Shown piece after piece: positions 14,301-26,300 of a stretch of DNA of 64,000 nucleotides (within the stretch, counting starts at the first letter, position 1; each line of letters begins with the position of its first letter). Below the pieces are notes generated by a model. The model searched no databases and was not told the origin of the DNA. It was given only the letters and a program-made list of their open reading frames with translations. Source of the DNA: Atopsyche davidsoni (lineage: Eukaryota > Arthropoda > Insecta > Trichoptera > Hydrobiosidae); the NCBI GenBank assembly GCA_022113835.1, contig JAILWY010000001.1:1798001-1862000 (forward strand), written 5' to 3'. Both the position numbers and the translations under genes were made by a program.

Positions 14301-17300
14301 ACCGGCCATGTAAGGCCATGCAGTATTGCATAAAGTGTTTTTAGAATTAAAGTGATTGATTCAAATGATTCGTATTTTTTTTGTATTAAATTTTGACTAT
14401 GTATGTATGTTTCATCGTAAGCCCCGATATTAATGTTTTGACGTAGGCTCGTGGGTTATTACAAGACGAACGAATGCGTCGCATTAATGCTATGAAATGA
14501 CTTAATGTTTCGAAAATTTCTAAAGCTAATGTGACGAAAATTCTGCACTCAGAATACTTCCGCTTCCCCCGGGAGAGCCTGCGCACGCGCCGTGTGAAGC
14601 ACTTTCCTTAAGAACCTCTTTAAAGCACATCGCTAAGGGTGGTTATTAGGGTAATGTGATCGACTCTAAGCCTCGATTTTTTTTCTTTTTACATTTCAAA
14701 GCCACGTAATTATGCGATTCTTTTTTTTTTTTTGCTGACTAAAAAAAGCTTTTTGCTTTTATTTTTGTAGTCCTTGTACTATTGTTTGTTAATACACGAA
14801 TAATATAAGACAAGATTTTCCTAAAAAATAGTTAAAATATGATATTGTGAATACCGGTGTATCTAAATTGTATATTTGATTTATGTAGCTTGAAAAAAGT
14901 GTCACTGAAATGTTAATAAAATATCAACAGTAAAGTAATTTTATTATCATTACATACTGTCCCATGTCTCAAAATCCTAAACTCGTTTATGTGTTTTAAT
15001 TTGAACGTACTAACACTGGATTGAGTACAAATTGTTAAGTGCAAGTTTAGATTGCAAATTGTCGCCTTGACACTGTTAAACACATTTAATTTCAAGTACA
15101 ATAAAAACATACTTATTACTCAGTACTTATGATATGATAACAAAACGAACAATTCAGGCGACCTCTCCTTCATTTTACGCAAAAGATATAACCTTTTACG
15201 CGCCACTCATCAATAGAAAATAACATATTATGGCTGAGCCGTTTACAATACGTATTTACGTACAATATTAATAATTATATCTTCTCTCGTTTAAGTGAGG
15301 AGTTGCAATAAATATAACAGTTAACTCGGGGAGTAATGTGGAAATTGATTCGTTTACTTGAAAAAGGTCTAACATCCGCGTTTGCTGGAAATCGAATTAT
15401 CTGTTCCCCGAAATCTCTCGAAAGAAGACGCATATTTTTTCAACGGAAACGAATAACCTCTTCAGATGTGCCAAACTGTATTATCCTGATGCTGAACTTT
15501 ATTGCCTTATTTACGATATTTTCAGATGATACTTATAAATATCAACTCATTATATATTTTTAAAACTGCAATACATTTGGACATGCGTCAATATTTCTTT
15601 GTTCAACATAATTGCATTGGGGAAAGTTATATCTCAGGTAAAAGCTGTGGATGTATCCGATCTCGTCTTTGTAAGTGCTCGGTTAATTAAGGTATTCAAA
15701 ACATTTGGGGACAGTATGGAATTTAATGACCTCTAAGTTAAGGCAGCTTCTGATTATGCTTTCACAGCTGAGATTCATTTTATGCGTCCGGTGGGACAAT
15801 TTATGTGGTCAGTTACACGCAACCCTCTAGTACTCAATTTCCTGAAAAACAATGAATTGCATTCTAACCAAAAGAAATAAAAACAAAATAAATTTAAAAA
15901 AATTATATATATACTATTTATATATTATTCAATTTTTAACTTTGTGAAAATTTAAGTTTTTGAAGTTTAATAAGGATGTGTGTTTGCATATTAAAGTGTT
16001 ATAAAAGGGATTTATGGCAACAGATTAAGCGTGAATTTTTAGGGAGCCCGTTAATTAACTGATTAATTTTCACATTTACCTTTACGTAAAAATGTATGCT
16101 TCCATTTCCCTGCCAACTCCCTTGCGGATTAATCTGGATGTGTTATTAAATGAGTGTAGACTCTCACACGTGTGGCTTTTTTGAAGCTTAATGAAGCTTT
16201 TTATGTCGGCAGCTAAGATCCTCCGTGCTTAATTTTCAATAGCAAGTAGAGTTTAAATGCAGTTAAACGCTTACCTAAAGATATGTAATAATATTATATT
16301 TAATTTGGACACTGAAAACACATGGAACTATATAAACCTTGAATGAAGCGATTCTAAAAGCTCTTTGTGCTTACGCACTTGCCCTCCGATAATAATTAAA
16401 GTAGTTCTCCCCGATTGATGTTTAAGCCGTGCACTTTTAGCATATAGGTAAATTATTTATTGTTCATTTTTTTTAACACAAATTTTGTAGAATTATTCAC
16501 ATGTATAATATTGATCTTTGCTAAATGATTTAAGACATCGTGTTCAATCAATTTCAAGCTTACAGACATCAATAATCAAAACAATTGTACGTATGCTTAT
16601 ACAAGCAAAAAAAAAACTCAACGCATATCAGCTTGCTCGTAAGTTATTGATTCGTAAAAACTTTAAGAAGGTTTAAGTCGTTGTTAAACAAGCCGGGCTT
16701 TCAAACTTCCGTGAGTGATGAGTGATTGCAATCCCAAAACTCATTACTCATTTCTCAAACAAGTTTACTCCACTACATACTATATTCTCGTAATAAATTT
16801 AATATAATTTCTGTACACGCATCTACACAAAATCAATTTGTCTTTTTTCCATAAATCATCGGAAAACTATTTGAAGCGAGGCCCGCGGGAGTATTATAAT
16901 CCAGAAGTGTCAATGCGAGCGGACCTGGTGATGGATGTCCTGAAACCTTCCGCCGATTTATTTCACAGGATCTATCAGAGCCTTTCAGAGGCTGCTGCAT
17001 TTAATCCATTATGTATTTTTATTTTCGTGAAAGCTTACAAAATTCATAAATTCTTTAAGGTTTTTGAAAGTTCATATTTGTTTCATTACTGATAATAAAA
17101 AAAAATGCAAATAGCCTGATGTTTTAATTTTTGATTTTTGGCGCACTTGCTCGAGATCTTCGAATGCATAACTGTGCTATAAAATCTATATTTACAAAAT
17201 GAACAGTTATAGAACCGAAGAAATTTTAATCAATCTAACAGCGTCATACAAACTGCTTTAAGGCAGTTGCTTCAAGCCTTTTAATTGCCACTAGTGTCCA

Positions 17301-20300
17301 ACCGGACACAAGAGGCAGTCCATTACCTGGCGAAATCGTGTCATTTAATTAATTAAATTGTCACTTTATTTTGCTATGTCGAAAGTTGATTTTTTTACAC
17401 AGTATTGAGAAAACTATAAATTATATTTATTTATTTTTTATTATTTACTTAATGTCGATTTTCAGGGTAAAATAAAATCTTGAAGATGTTAAAAAATTGG
17501 ATAAAATGACGACTTTTCAAAACCAAAGTTTGTAAAAGATTTTTTTTTTTAATTTTTAAATTAATAAGACGCACATGGTTTATATTTAATCTTTCAATTC
17601 CAATTTAAAAAAAGACTTTTAAATGTTTAGGATTCTTGTAAAATGTACCGGACGAATCTTCAAATTCCTACACTTCAATCGAAAAAACACATATATATCA
17701 TATTAATAGTAAATTTATAAGAAATAACAATATATTGTGTTCGGAAGAAGGGATGAATCAAACTTTTTGCATTTAAATATTTTTGATTGGTGCAGTCGAT
17801 TTTTCGCAAAACGGACTAGAAAATGATCAAAAAAACTCGATTATGGGACCCAGACCCTTTTAACTCTTTGATAAAGAAACAGGGACATTTCCAGTTGATA
17901 TGGTGAACCGCAGAAATTCCACCCTAGACCTGTTATTTTTTTCTGTAATTTGACCTTGTATATTTTCAATTACAGCGTCACAGCATCCACGGCATGATGG
18001 AGGAGGAGAACGTGGTGCGGCCCCATCAGGAGATGGCACAGCTGTCGCTGGATGAGAAGAAGTTCTTGCTGGCGGTGGAAAGGGGAGACGTGGCTTCCAC
18101 AAGAAGGTAGGACATTATGCCTTATCTACATCGTTTAACCTTGGACTTTTCAGAAAAAATATTTTTTATTTATAAATAACAAGATCTAAAAACATAATAT
18201 TGGATTAGGACATGAAACGGAAATTATTTTTTATAAAAAGTATTTTTTTATATTTTATATGTGACAGACTGAAAAGTCTGCTTGGTATCGTTTCGTGGTT
18301 ACGTTTCTGAAACAACAAAAGTTAACAAGCATATAATTTAAAACATAAACTCAAGAACGCTTTAATGGCTGGATAAAAAAAATATTCCCCTCTTATGTAA
18401 TAATTTTTTTTTGTGGAAAAAATCTTAGAACTCTTGAGGTGGACGTTACATATACATATAATATATTTTATCATTTTAAGTTTTGGCAACAAAAAATTAT
18501 CAACGGCTTCTGAAAGTATTATACATATACAAAAAGCTTTATTTAAAAAAAAAATGCTTACTATACTATCGTTGTTTACAATACTATATTCGTTTTAATA
18601 AATATGTATGTGGAAATGCTGCAAGGTTTGATATTTACGCGCGCAAATAACAAACCGCGAACATTGAATGCGCCGCGTGTAACAATTATTAGCACGACTG
18701 TTTGTCAATAAATATGATGTAGAAATAAACCAGTATATAGCGAATAGTAGACGACCTTATTAACAATGTGTGAATATCCCTTACCACAAATTAAACACGG
18801 CATTGATCAAACAATACAAGTTATTAGCGCTTCGAACGAGAGATTCGTTTGTTTCCAGTATTGGCTGGGTGTACTCATCTAATGGCGGTGTTTGCTGACA
18901 TTAGCAAACAGTTCTGTGGAATTTCATTTGTAAAATGCGGCATCAGCAAATGCTACCGAATAGCCGATCAGCTTACACGGCTCTGCTCACGTGGGGGTGG
19001 GTCTGACCAGGGCGCACGATGAATCGCATTTCTTCGCACAGTTATATAAAAAATTGTGCACACTGAGCTTATATAAGGTAGATTTAATTAAAAAAAAGAA
19101 TTTTTTTTTTTCATTGATTAAAAAAATTAATTTGGTCATTATTACTACTTAATCTTCTGATGCCCTTCCCCATAGGTTGGTACCCATTTTCTCGAACATA
19201 TCCCTAAACTGGGCCAGTCTAATTTAGACCGCACTTCCGGTTTCCAGCCACTGGCGCAAATTTCGCATCCACGTGAACTTCCTATTGTTACGAAAAATGT
19301 GGCTAAAATAAAAGACTTCGACGCTTAAGACGCTTCTTTGCAAACGTCAGGAGTTATCTTTCTTTGCGCATTTTGTGCAAGACTCTTTAAACCCATGGTA
19401 TTATAAAAATTCTCCTATACAGCCACATTTCTGCAGCCTCAATTTTTCTATGTTTCGACTCCATAAAGGAGAACTGAGACGACATACCACTTAGTGAATC
19501 TCCAGCGAGATTTCAGGGTTATATCTCTTAAGCAAAGTTTTTTCCTCAACCTTCACTTTAATTTATTATAAATAGAAATTTACGTACTATAATAAAAAAT
19601 CAACTTACGTTCGCTATAATTTACGTTTTATGGAGTAATTTGATTCGTTTTATTAGATTATAAAATTTGTGTACAATTACGTGGCATATACGTCTGTCTA
19701 TGTGTTACTCTAACTTTAATTAGTTATCATATTTAATTCGACAACGCCTTGGTAGCACACATAATACGTACGTTTTCTTTATTTTTTAATTAATGCAAAT
19801 TATAACTTCAAATAATATACATTTTACTTGATTTATTTTTTATATAAATCATAACTTGAAAAACACTGGTGATTTGATCAATTAATTTGGTGAGCATATT
19901 GTACGCCCCCGTGACATATATGATACTTTTATATATTCAATATAAAAATCAATATCGCTGTCTTTATTCCTCGATGTTAATCATAGCTTTTAAAAAAAAC
20001 ACTAGTGATTCGATGAACCTATATACGCCCTTGCAATACACAAATCATCAATCTGCTCATGTATTGACGAATTTGTAAACGGCCTCGCGATTCACATAAG
20101 TCTTCTTATTTATTCCTTTATATAAATAAAAGCTCAGAATAAAACACCTGTTGCTCTGTTTATTCCCTAATATAAATAATAACTGTAAAGTTGATAGGTG
20201 ATTCGATGAATTAGCCTGACGGCCATGCCCGCCCTCGCGCACATGATACGTCTGCCTCCTCCCGAGGGATCGCCTTGTTTGTCCGGCCGGTCCCAGTCTC

Positions 20301-23300
20301 CCTTCGTTAATTAAGCTAAGTATTGAAACTAAATACATTCAAAAGGAATTATTTCTTCGTTAAAACATGACCCTGCCATTCTTCGAATCCCAACCAGTGG
20401 TCCGTACGACCTCGGGACACCCGAAACCATTTTTTCAAATTCCAAAAACTAAATTATTTATTTTGATTTAGGGTATTTAAAACGTAAACACTGACAAAAA
20501 TCCAACCGTAAAAATTGTTCATAAAGATCACATAATTATTTTAAAAATTTAACCAGCTTTTCTGCTTACCATAAAGATTTTTAGTGTGTGTGTGTGTGAA
20601 AAGAAAACTTAAAACTCGTGTCATCAAAAACAAACAAATGTTATATAAATATTAATTATTCGAAAACAATAGTTTGATGTAATGTATGTGTTGTTTCAAA
20701 AAATCAATAATTTTACTATAATCATAATATGCACTGCCGTATCTCCAGGGTCCAATGTACTTAGTTACATTTTTAATAACATGAACGATTCAAAAAATAC
20801 CAGACTGAATCTAGAATATTATTATGTCGTAAATGTACACAAAAATATAAAAGAAAATATATAACCAAAGTAATCAATATAACTTAATAAAACTTAAAAA
20901 ATCTTCTATGGCATCCATTTAACACAGTGAATAATTCATAAATAAATAGTATTTTAAATGTATTGTTTTTTTTCAATATCACTGAGTCAAGTGGTTGAAT
21001 GTGATTGGAAAGCACTGTCTTAATTTATTCAAAAGGGTGTACTTCCTCCATTGCCTTTGTCTCCCTTTGAAATGCTCGTTTTTATCTGCCAGCCCTGCTA
21101 ATTTGTGAATAACATGATTTGTATTTAAATAAATAAAACGGTCAAATGTATCACCTAAAAGGAAAAATGTTTACAAAACAAATCGAAACCTGGTTAACAT
21201 AATAATATCGTTCATTGCTCAGTATTATAAATAAAAACTACATTATTGTATTGAAACGGCCAAGTTAGCACGATTTCTTGATAAAAATTGCATTTTATAT
21301 AAGCAAAAAGAAAACTGACCTAAAACAATACAATATAGAAAATATAAAAACATTCAAAGTTTTTTTCACTTAAATAGAATTTAACTCAACAAAAAACTGC
21401 GAAAAATTATACATTACAGTACAATTATACAATAATTATATAAATTTAAATATTTATATTCAAATCGCGTTTAAACAGAATGGAGATTATCAATATTAAA
21501 ATCTTTTAATTTACTCATGTAAACATTTCAGTTTACACAAAGCTCCTTCGCAAATGAGCGGGTATTTTATTTTTAGAATAATTTTTTTTGGTTAAATCTA
21601 AAATTACCTGAATGTTTGTTTCTAGAGCGTTTGCATTATTTAGTAATTAAAAACGTTTGAAGCACCCCTATTAAATGTTTAGGCCTGTAAGCCAGCGTTA
21701 ATTGGGAAATTAATCACCGCTCTATTGATTCAATAAGATGCTCGTTAAATATACCAACCCTTAATAACCGGAACAAACAAACTTTACCGGCATTAACTGG
21801 ATTCTGGTGCAAACATTGCGATAGTTTTATGTTACTTCAAAAATTATCAATATATTAGTCATTTCTCTAATAAATAACATGGACCAAAAATAATTTAGTT
21901 AAAGTAAAAATCAGCAGTTTTAGGTAGTATACAGTGAAATAATGTATACTTGAAACAGACGATGAAGTAATGAAACATAATATTTTTTCTTTGTTTGTCA
22001 TTAAGTCTGATATCAAAAATCTACTCAACATATATTTTTCTGGAGTTCAATACTATAAATCTAGAACTTTACCTTAAATACGTACATAAGTTAGATTCTT
22101 ACTTAAATGTAATAGTACTTTAGCTGAAATGCCTCGGTGTGGTTCAAACCCCACCTACTTGATTATGTGTCATTTTATTTGATTTGCATAATATCCCATG
22201 CGAAACTTCCTAATGGAATCTATATAAACTTCCCTGCGGTAAGCACACTGGCACCCTCTTAATCTAACTTCAAAACATTTATTTCTAAGACTTATTAGAG
22301 AAGCTGAATAATATGTCAATTACTTTATATATGCAGTAACCAAATTAGTAGATTAAGCTATATTATACTGTCGAAACTATATTTTTCAGTTAGTCTGATC
22401 AAGTAAATTTGATTTAAAAATATGAAATAATTAACAAGAATATAACAGCATCAATATAACAATACATACAGTTATTTATTAGTCATAATAATTCGTATAA
22501 TATGGTTTATTTAATCAGCACCGAAAGCTATTATTTTGAATAATAGCAACTGATTAATTTTCCTTTCATATTGTTGATAATAATTAAAATAATTGGGATA
22601 TCTAGCATAGGCTTTTCTGCGAAATTAATTTAGAGCAATTAGCACACTTTATGTATGTGTGACAAATAAATTTATATTTGCTCTAAATTTCTGCATTTTT
22701 AAGTTTATTTTCCTGTCAATAATTATACGATGTGTAAGTAATCCTTCGTAGAGTATCTACATACTATAAATACTGTCTAAATAAGAAAACCACGAAGCTG
22801 GGAGCATAATCGCCCCTTTAAGACCTGGAATGGGTTCTAGATCCATCAATCATTATAGTCTCCAATTGCCTAAACTTCAATCGGGAAAACACATTTTTAT
22901 CATATGAAAAGTAAATTTATAAGAAAAATAAAAAATTCCTGTAGAAATACGAATGTATCTAACTTTTGGCATTTAAATTTTTTCTTTTGGTTCAGTATAT
23001 TTTTCGCAAAATATTTTCTAAAATTATCAAAAAAACTCGAAAATGGACCCATCCCTGGTCGCAGCACCCTTAAAATATACCCTTAATATGTGAAATCTTG
23101 AGGTAGGTAAATTTTCAGACAATTAAATAATTATTTATTTCACAATTACTCTTCAATACTCTTACTCTACCCACGAAGCTAACACAGGAAACAGCACTCG
23201 ACTATCACACGCCGGCGCCAAGATTGCTATAAAATAAAGACTGATAAACGAATAAGTTACTCAATAATCATCGACTAATTCGGCGTCGATGAAAATACAA

Positions 23301-26300
23301 TAAAAGCTCGATATAACGGACCAATTTGGGGGGGGGGGGCAAGTCCGTTATACAATTTAACTGTCCTCTGACACTCGTCTTGGAGTGACATTGCTGTTTG
23401 ATATCAACGCGTTTGCTTTCGGTAATCCTACCAAAAAGGAATCAACTTTTGTCTGCAGTTTTGAAGTTTGCTGTTTTTTTGATAATCAACTCTCGAAAAT
23501 TACGAAAAAAAATTCACATTTTCGCATTTGAAACGTGTTTATTTTTTATTTTACATTTGACCGGATTTTTGTTGGCTATGTCCGAAATCCGTTGAATAGG
23601 GGTCCGTTACATCGAGGTTTTACTATACTCTTCAAATAACACAGGAAACAACACTCGACTGTCGCACGCCGGCGCCTAAATTGCTATAAAAAAAGACTGA
23701 TAAATTATTATAGATGTATAACTTACTCAATATTCATGCGACGTTTGAGTAATTATTCCATTCGGCGTGGATGCAAATACAATAAAACCTTGATATTGTG
23801 GACCAATTGGGGGGAGGGGGTAGTCTGTTATATAAAAATAGGTTTAACACGTTGAACTACGAGATAACTCGTAGATTGCGTTCTTTTCTAGGACGCACAC
23901 TACGAGTTATCTCGTCTTGTTTACTTGCCATTTTTGTGCAGCTACGGTTGAACTCTGAATATATCGGTACTAATATCGATAGATGGCTTCTGGGAAAAGA
24001 ACAAAAAATCAATGCTGGCTTGCATGAACAGAAAATTTATTAACACGTTGACTGCCGACTACGAGATAACTCGTAGATTGCGTTCTTTTCTAGGACGCAC
24101 ACTACGAGTTATCTAGTCTTGTTTGCTTGCCATTTTTGTGCACCTACGATTGAACTCTAAATATATGAGTACTAATATCGATAGATGGCTTCTGGGAATA
24201 GAACAAAAAAGCAATGCTGGCTTGCATGAACAGAGAATTAATAAACTCGTAGATTGCTTTCTTTTCTAGGACGCACACTGCGAGTTATCTCGTCCTTGTA
24301 TAATTGTCATTTTAGTGGCAGTCAACGTGTTAAAATAAACTAAAAAAACTTTTTTAAAAAAACACTAAGTATTTAGACGTTACTGTTTGATATCCTACTA
24401 AAAAGGAATCAACTTTTGTCTGAAGTTTTGAAGTTCGCTGTATCTTTCGACAATCAACTCATTTGAAACGTTTCTGTTTTTTTTTTACGTTTGACCGGAT
24501 CGTTTGTCTGTTATGTCCGAAATCCGTTGAACAGGGGTCCGTTATATCGAGGTTTTACTGTACTCTATAAATAACGAGAGCACGAAGCCGATGCGGGCGG
24601 CGGCACTCTCGCCCGTAGTTCGCGCCGAGTGTCCGGCTTTCGCGGACTTGCAGTGTATTCGCACAATCGGCGGGGATTCCCCGCGACAGTGCGGCTGGAT
24701 TTCCCCCTCGACGGGGGCTATTTCCGGCGATGACGTCACAGCCTGCTGAAACTTGAGACGCGGAAACGCAGTTTGTTTCTGCGTCGGTTTTAATCTCGCG
24801 ATGCAGCGGCGGCGACGGAAGAATCAGCGCAGGAGGAGGAGGAGACAGCTGATGCTGTAAGTGTTGAATAACGATAAAAAAATAATAATTTAAAAAAATA
24901 ATTATAAATACAGTAATACCCTGCTTTACGCGAGGAATACGTTCTGGAAAAAATCGCGTTGAGTGAAATTAGCGTGTATCGGGGTTTACGATTAAACATA
25001 CATATTATTACTAATATGATTAGGCACATTAGTTCATACATAGAAGATGATTTTAAAGAAACTCTCAAAAAAATATCATCGTGATTTGTGTGGGATTTGA
25101 ACCCACATCCCCAGGCTTACATGGCCGGTGTACTAACCCTTGTACTAACGAATCACTTCCGTTTATCGAGAATTTTTAACAATCATACTCTATATATGAA
25201 CCAATGTGGCCAGGCCAACCAATATTTAGTGATTTGCAAGCACTTCTATGTATGAACTAATGCGCCTAATCATGTTAGTAATAATATAAAAAACCCGTAA
25301 TGGGTAATAAATACGCATCTGATTGACGTTAATCAAAAAATCAACATATGTAAACATACATACATAGTCAAAACTTAATACAAAAAATACGAATCATTTT
25401 AAAACACTTTATGCAGTATTACATGTTATTTTTACTGAAAAATATATCTATTGTATTTTGGGTAGCGTTTCTTTAGGGTTCCTTTAAAATACGCTCAACG
25501 CTGTTTTTAGTTGTTAAAAGAAGTCAATGACTACATTATGTTCATACACATTCTTTAAATTAGAAATTCGCATAATGCGAGGCATTTTAACGCGAAATTT
25601 GAAATTCGCGTTATAGTGAAACCGCGCAGTAAAGCGGGGTACTACTGTACTGTAATTTACTGAAAAAAATATTATGTCGTGTGATGGGTTCAATAAACTC
25701 AGAGCGAATGAAACAACTTCTGCGAAGTTTTATTGTTTAAAATTAATAAAATTTTAATAAACCTTTTTACGAAAAATATTTAAAGTAACGCCTTATCTAT
25801 TGTAGTAACTTCGAAATGATAGGTCAAATTGATCCAGAGAAAGTTCAACTTTGTATTTGCGTCATTTTAATTATTTTATGAGTCTTCAATAAAAGTTATA
25901 ACATTGAATTATATGTATATATTTACTTTTGTGAAGATCGTCACAATCAGGGCGTATTTATTTACCTATACAGGTTTATAAGTATTAGTATGATTAACTA
26001 AATTTTTTCACATATGGAAACGATTAGAGTAACTCTCAGAAAAATATCATCGTGACTTGCGTGGGATTCGAACCCACATCCCCATGGCTTACATGGCCGG
26101 TGCATTACCAACTGTGTTTGCAAGTCACTCAATATTAATTGGCCTGGGTACGTTGATTCATGTTTAGAAATATGATTGTTAAAAATTCTCGCTAAATGGA
26201 AGTTACTCGCTAGCATTCTTGCTTGGCTTTCAATATGTGAAAAAATGTACTTAATCATACCAATGTTTTTAATTATTTTGTTTTTTTTTAGATTGTTTTA

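Larger units (their letters stand above)
2801..17287. other. Intron 1 remainder between the listed repeats
   Basis: Outside the annotated elements this is AT-rich with no recognisable gene. GC-richer patches at 5685-6170 (an unidentified 67-codon frame at 5966), 11440-11850 and 16080-16240 could be conserved non-coding or old repeat sequence; I see no motif that decides. A small patch at 9000-9170 is also less AT-rich. Confidence 0.5.

Noticed and set aside
20585..20600. Short GT microsatellite (and a similar one near 35505)
   Set aside because: Few units; ordinary, and the second belongs to the Helitron 5' region.
22130..22170. B-box-like ggttcaaacc suggesting a tRNA or SINE
   Set aside because: No A box at the right distance and no second copy.
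23798..24043. Open frame in the TTAA element similar to one at 30637-30837
   Set aside because: The similarity follows from the DNA repeat itself; no transposase or known domain, and the frame runs through the hairpin and terminal repeat.
24542..24739. 65-codon minus-strand frame in the GC-rich island
   Set aside because: Explained by GC content; the island's better signal is the + strand ATG and donor.
26040..26120. Functional tRNA-Thr gene on the minus strand
   Set aside because: D arm and anticodon stem are poor, and the sequence lies inside a multi-copy repeat; treated as a relic.
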